Source: Clostridium beijerinckii HUN142
GTDB lineage: Bacteria; Bacillota; Clostridia; Clostridiales; Clostridiaceae
Assembly: GCF_000621745.1 (NCBI RefSeq)
Contig: NZ_JHXK01000029.1
Span: forward strand, 1-64,000
Length of the DNA: 64,000 nt
Direction of reading: 5' to 3'
Positions 44,312-51,829 of the stretch are shown here, one piece after another (position 1 is the first letter of the stretch; each line of letters starts with the position of its first letter). A program made the translations under genes and the position numbers. The notes beneath the pieces were generated by a model. The model saw only the letters and a program-made list of their open reading frames with translations. It was not told the DNA's origin and did no database searches.

Positions 44312-45616
44312 GTGGGGATTTCTATTTTTCCAGATTTTATTAAGCATTATGATTTAATACGTTCAATACTTAGGGACGTTTTTTTGTATGGATGTTTTTC
44401 AAAAGGTGACTTAGAAAGTAAAAATCATGGGAGCTCACGAAAAGTTAGTTATGAGATGCGCCGAATTAAACAATATATAGAGAAGGATTTTATTAAGATA
44501 GATAAAGATGGAAAGAATAAACTTTTAAGTTTAAGCTATGATGATATTTCAAATACGAAAAACTTTTTAGTCAATACATATTTGAGCAAGAGTTTTACTA
44601 AAGCTGATATTATCCTATATTATTATTTGCTTTTAATTTTAAATTATAAAAATAAACCAATGGCCTTTTCAGATATTGAAAATGAACTGGTAAGTGAAGA
44701 ATTGATTGATTATGAAAATATAAGTAGTAAAACTATAGAAAGAAAGCTTAATGAATTAGCAAATTCTATGGAAATCGTATCAGTTAAGAAGAATGGACGG
44801 GTTAAAGAGTATTACATTTCAGAGGATATACTAAAAGAACTTGATAATGAAGAAATTCTAAAGCTTTACAATATAGTGGATTTATATAAAAATATTATTT
44901 TTCCTAATGTAAGTGGACATTATTTTTTTGATACACTAAGGGATTATTTAGAATTTGAACGAAATGTAATACCAAAGGATAAGAATTGTTTTCAATATAA
45001 AAACCTGCATTTTCATCCTGTAATTGAAGAAGAATTGATTTTGAAAGTTATGAGAGCAATTGAAAATAGGAATGAGATAAGATTTAAAAATGATTGCAAA
45101 ACCACTCGTGTCAAGATGTATGATAATGAAGTGATTAGGCCTTTTAAGCTTAGATACGATGTTGAATGTGGAAGGTTCTACGTCTTTTCGTTTACTAGCA
45201 CTGGAAGATGTATTAGTGCTAGGCTTGATAGGAAAGATGATATTGAGGTTTTAAAAACAAGATTTAATTATGAGGAATATGAGGAAAAGTATAAATTAGC
45301 TATGGAAAAAAGTTTTTCAAGTGTGCCTCATAACGCTGATACTCCATACGAAGAAGTTGAATTTGAAGTTAATATTGATTCTTTAAATGAATATTATATA
45401 GTTGAAAAGATAAAAGGGGAGCTTGGGGATTGCACTTTTGAGAAGATAAGTGATACTAAATATTTATTTAAAAAGATAGTAAATGATTCTTGTGAAATGA
45501 TTCCGTGGATTAGAAAATATGGTGGCTATTTAAAGGTTATTTCACCTAGATATCTTCATAAGAAAATAAAAAAGGATTGGGAGGATATGCTAAATAATTA
45601 TGGAGTTATTTCATGA
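44312..45616 (+). CDS. WYL-domain transcriptional regulator 1
   Basis: A 434-residue protein: N-terminal DNA-binding region (about residues 1-180, with a winged-helix-like segment ISSKTIERKLNELANSMEIV) and a WYL domain (about 230-320, NRNEIRFKND... EVIRPFKLRYDVECGRFYVF), where RFYVF stands at the WYL position. A WCX-like C-terminus follows. WYL domains sense nucleic-acid or nucleotide ligands and regulate RNA/DNA stress genes. The start is uncertain: the GTG at 44312 overlaps the apparent site AAAGGTGG, and no ATG fits. It overlaps the next gene by 17 bases. Confidence 0.8.
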   Translation: MGISIFPDFIKHYDLIRSILRDVFLYGCFSKGDLESKNHGSSRKVSYEMRRIKQYIEKDFIKIDKDGKNKLLSLSYDDISNTKNFLVNTYLSKSFTKADIILYYYLLLILNYKNKPMAFSDIENELVSEELIDYENISSKTIERKLNELANSMEIVSVKKNGRVKEYYISEDILKELDNEEILKLYNIVDLYKNIIFPNVSGHYFFDTLRDYLEFERNVIPKDKNCFQYKNLHFHPVIEEELILKVMRAIENRNEIRFKNDCKTTRVKMYDNEVIRPFKLRYDVECGRFYVFSFTSTGRCISARLDRKDDIEVLKTRFNYEEYEEKYKLAMEKSFSSVPHNADTPYEEVEFEVNIDSLNEYYIVEKIKGELGDCTFEKISDTKYLFKKIVNDSCEMIPWIRKYGGYLKVISPRYLHKKIKKDWEDMLNNYGVIS

Positions 45617-46613
45617 ATATAAAAATAAATATTTTCATTTAGTGTTTAGAATTTTAAATCTAGCAAAAAATGGACTTTATAAAGATGAAATTATAAGGCT
45701 TATTGAAGACGAGGAGTACGATGAAAAAGTAATAGGAAAAGACTTTAAAACTTTTGAAGGAATGATTTTAAATCGATATGGTAAAGAGGATAATTTCAAT
45801 TTTTTAGAAGAAAGAGAAGGAAAATATTATAGTATTTTAAATAGTGAAGATAGTATACCTCTTAAAGTCAGATTTTCAAAGCTAGAAAAATCCTGGCTTA
45901 ATGGAATGATTAAGGAACCAGTAGTACAAGCTTTACTTGGAAAAGAAACCTTAAAAAAATTAGAAACAGCTTTGACAGATATGAAAGAAAAGGGAAGTAA
46001 TCAAATAATAGAATTTACAAATAAAGTACAAAATGGCTTTGATATTGATTTAGAAAAATTAAGTAAGGATTTCTATACTATTTTGGAAGGTATAATTAAT
46101 GAGAAGCCTATATTATATTCTAATGTAGATAAAAACGGCAATGAATATAATAACCAATTAGCAATTCCAATTAGAATTGAGTATTCATTAAAAGATGATA
46201 AATTTAGAGCATCCCTATATTCTTTAGATGAGAAACGATCTATATTAGTTAATTTACATACCTTAAAGGAAGTTAAAATAGCCAATAATGTAGATTCGAA
46301 TATAAAAAGAAAAGATGTTCTTAAGAAATTAAAGGAAAAGAAATACTCAGAAGTTCCAATTACAATTGAACTTGAAGATATTAGGGGAGCTATGGAAAGG
46401 TGTTTTATGAGTTTTTCTTCATTTGAAAGAAATTCTAGAACCATTTCAAAAAATAAATATGAAATAGATATTTATTATTATACCTTTGAAGAAGATGAGG
46501 TTATAAGGAAAATAATGTCCTTAGGTCCATATGTTAAAGTAAAGGCGCCTAATAGGGTTAGAGAGATTATTATTGATAAGATTAAAAGAGCATTTATGTA
46601 TGAAACAACTTAA
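45600..46613 (+). CDS. WYL-domain transcriptional regulator 2
   Basis: A 337-residue relative of the preceding protein (N-terminal helical/HTH part, then ILEGIINEKPILYSNVDKNG and IPIRIEYSLKDDKFRASLYS, a degenerate WYL domain, then a WCX-like C-terminus with KIMSLGPYVKVKAPNRVREI). The start lies within the upstream gene, giving translational coupling. The pair probably forms a heteromeric sensor controlling the Ro/RtcB genes that follow. It lacks a clear W-Y-L triplet, so family assignment rests on overall layout. Confidence 0.7.
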   Translation: MELFHEYKNKYFHLVFRILNLAKNGLYKDEIIRLIEDEEYDEKVIGKDFKTFEGMILNRYGKEDNFNFLEEREGKYYSILNSEDSIPLKVRFSKLEKSWLNGMIKEPVVQALLGKETLKKLETALTDMKEKGSNQIIEFTNKVQNGFDIDLEKLSKDFYTILEGIINEKPILYSNVDKNGNEYNNQLAIPIRIEYSLKDDKFRASLYSLDEKRSILVNLHTLKEVKIANNVDSNIKRKDVLKKLKEKKYSEVPITIELEDIRGAMERCFMSFSSFERNSRTISKNKYEIDIYYYTFEEDEVIRKIMSLGPYVKVKAPNRVREIIIDKIKRAFMYETT

Positions 46614-46662
46614 GGTATGGAAAATATAAATAAGTTATCTTAATTATATATAATCAAGAAAT

Positions 46663-46700
46663 AGAGCTGGAAGTTAAAAAGACTTCGGGCTCTTTTGTTT
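46663..46700 (+). terminator. Intrinsic terminator of the WYL operon
   Basis: AGAGC pairs with GCTCT with an inner GAAGT/ACTTC stem, followed by TTTTGTTTT. It separates the regulators from the RNA genes. Confidence 0.8.
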
Positions 46701-46863
46701 TACAGTATATATGCTACTTAAGTGTATTTAGATTATTTTTATTGAGACAGGTGTTTGACATTTTACTGGTACTAATGGATTATAATTCAAAAGATGCAAA
46801 GTTTTTGTCTGTAAGAAAATTATAGAAATAATATAATAAGTATTGTAGTCGAGAGGACAAAGC

Positions 46864-47008
46864 AATAAGGAAGTGAATATTTAAGTTACTTCGTTTTAAA
46901 TATAGGTGTCACTGGTTCGATTCCAGTCTCATAATTCTTAAAAAAGTTGTGAGTAGCTCAGCAGGTAGAGCACTAATAGATTATACTTAAATAACTTTTC
47001 TCCTTATT
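46864..47008 (+). ncRNA. Y-RNA-like RNA 1 with a circularly permuted tRNA module
   Basis: The ends pair (AATAAGGA with TCCTTATT), and a second helix ATTTAAGT/ACTTAAAT lies above an internal loop; TTACTTCG follows the 5' strand. Inside is a tRNA-like module in permuted order. First the T arm, ACTGG-TTCGATT-CCAGT. Then an acceptor-like stem, CTCATAA/TTGTGAG, closed by a loop. Last a canonical D arm, TAGCTCAGCAGGTAGAGCA. The terminal stem would bind the Ro protein encoded downstream, as in bacterial YrlA RNAs. A TATAAT at 46832-46837 may be its promoter, so the 5' end may be near 46844. Confidence 0.85.
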
Positions 47009-47027
47009 AAATTGTTGTATTGATGAA

Positions 47028-47166
47028 AAAATATGGCAGTGTATATTTAAGTTACTTCGTTTTAGGGGTGGTAATATTGGTTCGAATCCAATTGCATATT
47101 TTAATATGTATAGTAGAAGGGATAACACACCACCAGAATACTTAAATAGCTTTTTTCTCCATATTT
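47028..47166 (+). ncRNA. Y-RNA-like RNA 2 with a degenerate permuted tRNA module
   Basis: The ends pair (AAATATGG with CCATATTT) and the inner helix ATTTAAGT/ACTTAAAT and TTACTTCG box are conserved. The module has a good T arm (ATTGG-TTCGAAT-CCAAT, 47078-47094) and an acceptor-like stem GCATATT/AATATGT. The D-arm segment (TAGTAGAAGGGATAACA) has lost the GCTC/GAGC pairing. GGTGGT and ACCACC, on either side, may close the module. Confidence 0.75.
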
Positions 47167-47180
47167 CATAGAGATTAAAA

Positions 47181-47401
47181 TTAGATGTGGCAGCGCATAT
47201 TTGAGTTACTTCGTAAAAGGAAAATTATAATTAAAATATTAAGTTAAAGGAATGGTTTAAATTTAGAAATAAACAATACAAACTTAATGCTTTAGTAAGA
47301 TTAAAATAATTCCTAAAGTAACTTTATTTCAGAGAGAAGAGTGATACCATTGGGCTAGCTAAGTGTAAACAACTCAGGTAGATTTACTCCACAATCTAAT
47401 T
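47181..47401 (+). ncRNA. Y-RNA-like RNA 3, variant with a long unrelated insert
   Basis: The 5' side has TTAGATGTGG, an internal-loop segment and TTTGAGTTACTTCG, matching RNAs 1, 2 and 5. A possible 3' partner is AACTC...CTCCACAATCTAA at 47373-47400, which pairs with one bulge. Between them are about 155 bases with no recognisable T or D arm. It may be a decayed tRNA-type Y RNA or a distinct form. Confidence 0.5.
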
Positions 47402-47404
47402 AAA

Positions 47405-47490
47405 TTAAGGGAAGTGCATGAAGGTGTTACTTCGGAGTAAAGATAATTGCAATAAAAGCAATGAACACTTTTAGGTTTTCTCCCTTATTG
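47405..47490 (+). ncRNA. Y-RNA-like RNA 4, short form without a tRNA module
   Basis: AAGGGA (47407-47412) pairs with TCCCTT (47481-47486), and GTGT/ACAC forms the second helix, with the TTACTTCG box directly after GTGT. Only about 35 bases fill the loop, including a small TTGC/GCAA hairpin. The stem has the same TTTTCTCC 3' side as RNAs 1, 2 and 5, so it should bind the same protein. Confidence 0.6.
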
Positions 47491-47529
47491 TTTTAAATTT
47501 TTTCTTCACAAGTAGGACGCAAAGGATAT

Positions 47530-47621
47530 AAATCAATTTAATTAAAATTGATTTAACATGATGATAAGAGTATTAGTATGGTGCAACTCCATAAGTCATC
47601 TGAAAAATATAACTTCATCAT
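47530..47621 (+). promoter_or_regulatory. Structured leader upstream of the Ro gene
   Basis: AAATCAATTT (47530-47539) pairs with AAATTGATTT (47545-47554). ATGATGA (47558-47564) pairs with TCATCAT (47615-47621) and encloses a T-arm-like hairpin, TATGG-TGCAACT-CCATA (47577-47593), with a 5-bp stem and 7-base loop. It ends just before the ribosome binding site GAAAGGAG of the Ro gene. It might be a sixth RNA element or a binding site for autoregulation. Confidence 0.45.
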
Positions 47622-47639
47622 TGAAAGGAGCAAATTAAA

Positions 47640-49100
47640 ATGTCAAAATTTAATTTTTTTAAAAACACAACAGTAAATACAGTAAATAAGGAAGGCCATG
47701 TGGCTTTTAAAATGGAACTGAAGGAAAAATTAATAACTGAAGTTTTAACAAGTTTCTTTAATGAAGGAAAGTTTTATGGAGATAATTCTTTAGAAATAGT
47801 TAATGATTTAAGAAATGTTATTAAGATAGATCCGAAATTTGCAGCAAATTTGGCCATATATGCTAGAAAAGAAATTCATTTACGAAGCATTTCTCATGTT
47901 ATGGCTGCAGAGCTTGCTCATGATGTGCAGGGAAAGAAGTATGTTAGAAGAGTTTTAAGCGAAATCGTTGAAAGAGTAGATGATATGGCGGAAATTTTAA
48001 GTTATTACTTAAATGTATATGGTAAACCAATTCCAAATTCACTCAAGAAAGGTTTAGGTGATTCTTTCATAAGATTTGATGAGTATTCTCTTGCAAAATA
48101 CAATAGAGCAAAGGAGATTAAACTTAAGGACATAGTAAATTTAGTTCATCCAAAACCAAGTACAGGTAAGCAAAGCGATATGTTTAAGAGATTACTTGAG
48201 GATAACTTAGAAACACCATTTACATGGGAAACAATGCTTTCAAGTGAGGGCAATAACAAGAATACTTGGGAAAAATTAATTGATAGCAATAAGCTTGGTT
48301 ATATGGCTATACTTCGTAATTTGAGAAACATCATTAAAGCTGAACCAGATAATATAGAAAAGGTATATGAAATTTTAGAAAATGAGAATAGAGTTAAAAA
48401 TAGCAAGCAGCTACCTTTTAGATATTATTCAGCATTTAAAGTATTATCAAATGAAGGATTAGGAACATCAAAAATTTATGATGTATTGGAAAATGCAATC
48501 AGATTTTCTACAGACAACATAGAGCGACTTAGTGGTAAGACTTTTATATCAGCTGATGTATCAGGTTCTATGAGAAGTACGCTAAGTAGAAAAAGTGATA
48601 CTACTTGTGCTGAAATAGGTACTGTTCTTATGGCGATTGCAAATAGCATTTGTGATGAAGCTATAACAAGTACTTTTGATACAAGATTTAAAATAATTCC
48701 TTTTGCAGCTACAAATGGAATTATAGCTAATGCAAATTCTATAAGTGTTACAGGCGGAGGGACAAATCTTTCATTGCCAATATATCATTTGTTAGATAAT
48801 AAAATTTATGTTGATAGAATAATAATTCTATCAGACAACGAAATAAATTATGGATATGCTAGAGTATGCCAAGATTTGATAAATCAATATAGAAAGCAAG
48901 TAAATCCTAATGTCTGGGTACATGCAATTGACCTTTTAGGTTACGGCACACAGCAATTTAAAGGAGACAAAGTAAATATAATTGCAGGCTGGAATGAAAA
49001 AATACTAGAATTCATACCAAATGTAGAAAATGGTCTTAGCAATATAAAGGACAAGATTGAAGAGTATTATTTTAAGGAAAAATTAGAATTGATTATATAG
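47640..49100 (+). CDS. rsr: Ro60/Rsr-type TROVE-VWA RNA-binding protein
   Basis: A 486-residue orthologue of the Ro autoantigen. The TROVE region (about residues 10-300) forms the HEAT-repeat ring that holds misfolded RNA ends in its cavity and Y RNA on its outer surface. The C-terminal VWA-like domain keeps an intact MIDAS: DVSGSM at about residue 305, Thr in GGGTNLS and Asp in LSDNE. In bacteria, Rsr works with Y RNAs and exonucleases in RNA decay or rRNA maturation. GAAAGGAG precedes the ATG. Flanked by Y-RNA-like genes on both sides and followed by rtcB. Confidence 0.95.
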   Translation: MSKFNFFKNTTVNTVNKEGHVAFKMELKEKLITEVLTSFFNEGKFYGDNSLEIVNDLRNVIKIDPKFAANLAIYARKEIHLRSISHVMAAELAHDVQGKKYVRRVLSEIVERVDDMAEILSYYLNVYGKPIPNSLKKGLGDSFIRFDEYSLAKYNRAKEIKLKDIVNLVHPKPSTGKQSDMFKRLLEDNLETPFTWETMLSSEGNNKNTWEKLIDSNKLGYMAILRNLRNIIKAEPDNIEKVYEILENENRVKNSKQLPFRYYSAFKVLSNEGLGTSKIYDVLENAIRFSTDNIERLSGKTFISADVSGSMRSTLSRKSDTTCAEIGTVLMAIANSICDEAITSTFDTRFKIIPFAATNGIIANANSISVTGGGTNLSLPIYHLLDNKIYVDRIIILSDNEINYGYARVCQDLINQYRKQVNPNVWVHAIDLLGYGTQQFKGDKVNIIAGWNEKILEFIPNVENGLSNIKDKIEEYYFKEKLELII

Positions 49101-49110
49101 ACAAAAATAG

Positions 49111-49248
49111 TAAGGGGAAGTGTATATTTAAGTTACTTCGATTTTAACGATAGATGTCACCGGTTCGAACCCGGTCTTATAATTTGGAAAGATTATAAGT
49201 AGCTCAGGTGGTAGAGCACTAAATACTTAAATAGTTTTTCTCCCCTTA
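49111..49248 (+). ncRNA. Y-RNA-like RNA 5 with a circularly permuted tRNA module, between rsr and rtcB
   Basis: The ends pair (TAAGGGG with CCCCTTA), with the second helix ATTTAAGT/ACTTAAAT and the TTACTTCG box. The module is the best of the set. The T arm is ACCGG-TTCGAAC-CCGGT. A perfect 7-bp acceptor-like stem CTTATAA/TTATAAG is closed by a 10-base loop. The D arm is TAGCTCAGGTGGTAGAGCA. It starts 11 bases after the rsr stop and ends 20 bases before rtcB, so it is probably cut out of the shared transcript or made from its own promoter. Confidence 0.88.
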
Positions 49249-49268
49249 ATTTTAGAGGAGTAATATTT

Positions 49269-50492
49269 ATGATAGAAGTTAGAGGAAAATATAATACTGC
49301 AAAAGTATTTACAGATAATATAGAAATAGAAGCAATTGAACAATTAAAAGAATTATGTAATCAGCCTTTTGTAGAGGGCTGTAAGGTTAGAATAATGCCT
49401 GATACGCATAAAGGGGCAAGTTGTGTTATTGGATTTACAGCTGATTTGGGTGATAAAGTCATTCCTAATATTGTAGGAGTTGATATTGGATGCGGGATGT
49501 TAACTGTAAATTTAGGAATAGTAGATGTTGATTTAGAAAAGCTAGATGAGATTATTCATAAATATATTCCATCAGGAATGAATGTCCATGAAGGAAGAGT
49601 AGTTAGATTTCCAGAATTACAAAATTTAAAATGTTATAGGAGCTTGAAAAATACTAAAAGAATTGAGCGAAGTATCGGCACTTTAGGTGGAGGAAATCAC
49701 TTTATTGAAATAAATGAAAGTGCTGATGGCATAAAGTATCTTGTGATTCACTCAGGAAGCAGAAATTTAGGAACACAAGTGGCTAGCATTTATCAAAATC
49801 TTGCAATAGATTTATGCAGTGGTAAAGGTGATTACTTTGTTAAAAGAGAAAAAATAATTAGTGAATATAAAGCTGATGGGCGTAGAAAAGAAATCCAGAA
49901 AGCTTTAAAAGATTTAGAAGCACTATATAATGACTTAATGCCAAGCTACCCAAAAGAGTTGTGCTTTTTAAGTGGAGATTATAGGAAGGATTATCTACAT
50001 GATATGAATATCTGCCAAGAATATGCTGTCTTAAATAGAAACACAATGGCAGATATAATTTTGAAAAAGATGTTTGGAAAAGGCTTTGATGAATTTGAAG
50101 CATTTTCTACTACTCATAATTATATAAATTTCAAAGACAATATAATTAGAAAAGGAAGTATTTCAGCCTATGAAGAAGAAAAAGTATTAATTCCCCTTAA
50201 TATGAGAGATGGAAGCATAATTGCAATAGGGAAAGGTAATCCAGATTGGAATTACTCAGCACCACATGGGGCAGGCCGTATTATGAGCAGGACTAAAGCT
50301 AAGGAAAAAGTCAATTTGGAAGAATTTAAGGCTTCAATGGAAGGGATTTTTACAACTTCAGTTACAGAAGCGACAATTGATGAAGCTCCAATGGTGTATA
50401 AGCCTAAGGAAGAAATACTTGAAAATATTTCTGAGACTGTTGATATTATTGAAATAATCAAACCAATTTATAATTTTAAAGCTCAAGGGTAA
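49269..50492 (+). CDS. rtcB: RNA-splicing/repair ligase RtcB
   Basis: A 407-residue RtcB, which joins 2',3'-cyclic phosphate (3'-phosphate) ends to 5'-OH ends using GTP and Mn. Metal ligands lie in MPDTHKGASCVIG, GVDIGCGM, GGGNHFIEI and HSGSRNLG. The guanylylated histidine is in SAPHGAGRIMSR near residue 338. The length is typical for bacterial RtcB. Its position after rsr and a tRNA-like Y RNA places it in an RNA-repair operon; no RtcA cyclase or archease gene is seen here. AGAGGAG precedes the ATG. Confidence 0.95.
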   Translation: MIEVRGKYNTAKVFTDNIEIEAIEQLKELCNQPFVEGCKVRIMPDTHKGASCVIGFTADLGDKVIPNIVGVDIGCGMLTVNLGIVDVDLEKLDEIIHKYIPSGMNVHEGRVVRFPELQNLKCYRSLKNTKRIERSIGTLGGGNHFIEINESADGIKYLVIHSGSRNLGTQVASIYQNLAIDLCSGKGDYFVKREKIISEYKADGRRKEIQKALKDLEALYNDLMPSYPKELCFLSGDYRKDYLHDMNICQEYAVLNRNTMADIILKKMFGKGFDEFEAFSTTHNYINFKDNIIRKGSISAYEEEKVLIPLNMRDGSIIAIGKGNPDWNYSAPHGAGRIMSRTKAKEKVNLEEFKASMEGIFTTSVTEATIDEAPMVYKPKEEILENISETVDIIEIIKPIYNFKAQG

Positions 50493-50596
50493 TTAGAATA
50501 TTTAAATCACTGATTTCAAAATTATTTTTTCTAAAATAAGTTAGGAGCTGAGGATAATGATTTGGAGAGATGACGCCTTGTAACGGAGGCGATATA

Positions 50597-50923
50597 ATGT
50601 CAAGAAGTTATAAAAAAACACCGGTTTATCAAGATGGATATGGATTAAAGTCTTTATATTGGTATAAGAGGTCTGCAAATAAGAAGATCCGCAGAACCAC
50701 TGAAATTCATAGTGGAAAATCATATAGGAAGGTTTATGATACTTGGACATTCCGTGATTATGTTTTTAGAGAAACTTTGAATGAATATAAGATTGAACTT
50801 GAAAGAGATCTTAAAAGTTGTCTGATAGTTTATGGAAGTTATGATAATTTTCCTAATTATTATAAAAAAAGGCTTGATGATAAAGATTTTAGGTTATGGA
50901 AAAAGATTTATTATTGGAAATAA
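50597..50923 (+). CDS. Small basic protein of the RNA-repair locus, unknown function
   Basis: A 108-residue, strongly basic and aromatic protein (MSRSYKKTPVYQDGYGLK..., SANKKIRRTTEIHSGKSYRK, WTFRDYVFRETLNEY). The MSRSYKKTP start and the ANKKIRR block look like a conserved family of small Firmicute proteins I cannot name. The charge suggests RNA binding. The start is ATG 50597 behind GGAGG; the ATG at 50570 has no site. Located between rtcB and the nucleotidyltransferase genes. Confidence 0.65.
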   Translation: MSRSYKKTPVYQDGYGLKSLYWYKRSANKKIRRTTEIHSGKSYRKVYDTWTFRDYVFRETLNEYKIELERDLKSCLIVYGSYDNFPNYYKKRLDDKDFRLWKKIYYWK

Positions 50924-50926
50924 TTA

Positions 50927-50964
50927 TTTTAGCATTACCTTATGTGTATAATGTAATGCTAAAA
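50927..50964 (+). terminator. Hairpin after the small basic protein gene
   Basis: TTTTAGCATTAC (50927-50938) is exactly complementary to GTAATGCTAAAA (50953-50964). No T run follows, so it may stabilise mRNA or partly terminate before the nucleotidyltransferase genes. Confidence 0.5.
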
Positions 50965-51049
50965 TGCAATTTATAAGTATCATAGATGAAGTGTATAGAT
51001 GAATAATAATTTATTGGATTACATATTTAACTGTTGGGAGGGACTGAGT

Positions 51050-51829
51050 ATGGATAAAGTAATACAAGCTCAATTAAGAGATATAGAAGAAAAAAATAAT
51101 GTAAAAATACTATATGCAATAGAGTCAGGAAGTCGAGGCTGGGGATTTGAATCTAAGGATAGTGATTTTGATGTGAGATTTATTTATATACATCCAGTTG
51201 AATGGTATTTAAGTGTATTTGAAGGCCCTGATATTATTGAAATACCTGTAGATGAGGTGCTAGATGTTAATGGATGGGATCTTCGAAAAGCATTAAAACT
51301 AATGTACAGGTCAAATGCATCTTTATTAGAATGGCTATCATCGCCAATTACCTACAGGCAAAATCAAGAGCTTGTAAAAGAATTAAGACAGGTGGCAGAA
51401 AAGTACTTTTCACCAATATCAGTCACATACCATTATATAAATATTGCAAAGAAAAGCTTTGATGGATTGGAAGGCCTAAATAATGTTAACATCAAAAAGC
51501 TTTTTTATGTTATTAGGCCAATTTTATCATGTATGTGGATAGAGAATTTCAATACAATTCCACCTATGAATTTACAAGCAATGATGAAAGAAGTTAAAAT
51601 GGATGACAAAGTCAAGACGATAATAGAAGAACTTGTTACTATCAAAGCTGATAGGATAGAGTCAGACACGATAAAACAACCTACAGAATTAATGGAATTC
51701 TTAAGAGACAAGCTAGAATATTATTATAGTTATGCAAAAAATATTAGAACTGAAAAAGAAAGAGATTCTAGTATCCTAAATGAATTTTTCTATAAGACTA
51801 TTAAAGAATATAGTGGTGATATAGAATGA
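51050..51829 (+). CDS. Predicted nucleotidyltransferase 1 (COG3541-like)
   Basis: A 259-residue protein with the nucleotidyltransferase signature YAIESGSRGWGFESKDSDFDVRF near residue 20-42: the GS motif and the DxD metal-binding Asp pair (DSDFD). The SNASLLEWLSSPITY block downstream is typical of the COG3541-like family found with RNA-repair genes. It could add nucleotides to RNA 3' ends. The start is ATG 51050 (GGGAGGG upstream), not 50999. It overlaps the next gene by four bases. Confidence 0.8.
   Translation: MDKVIQAQLRDIEEKNNVKILYAIESGSRGWGFESKDSDFDVRFIYIHPVEWYLSVFEGPDIIEIPVDEVLDVNGWDLRKALKLMYRSNASLLEWLSSPITYRQNQELVKELRQVAEKYFSPISVTYHYINIAKKSFDGLEGLNNVNIKKLFYVIRPILSCMWIENFNTIPPMNLQAMMKEVKMDDKVKTIIEELVTIKADRIESDTIKQPTELMEFLRDKLEYYYSYAKNIRTEKERDSSILNEFFYKTIKEYSGDIE

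Noticed and set aside
47511..47530. GGACGCAAAG, resembling a part of the c-di-GMP-I (GEMM) riboswitch
   Set aside because: The other conserved GEMM segments and the receptor for the tetraloop are absent nearby.
46864..49248. Possible ordinary tRNA genes, from T-loop and D-loop sequences
   Set aside because: The T arm precedes the D arm, there is no anticodon arm and no CCA-type 3' acceptor end; the Y-RNA arrangement explains the sequence better.
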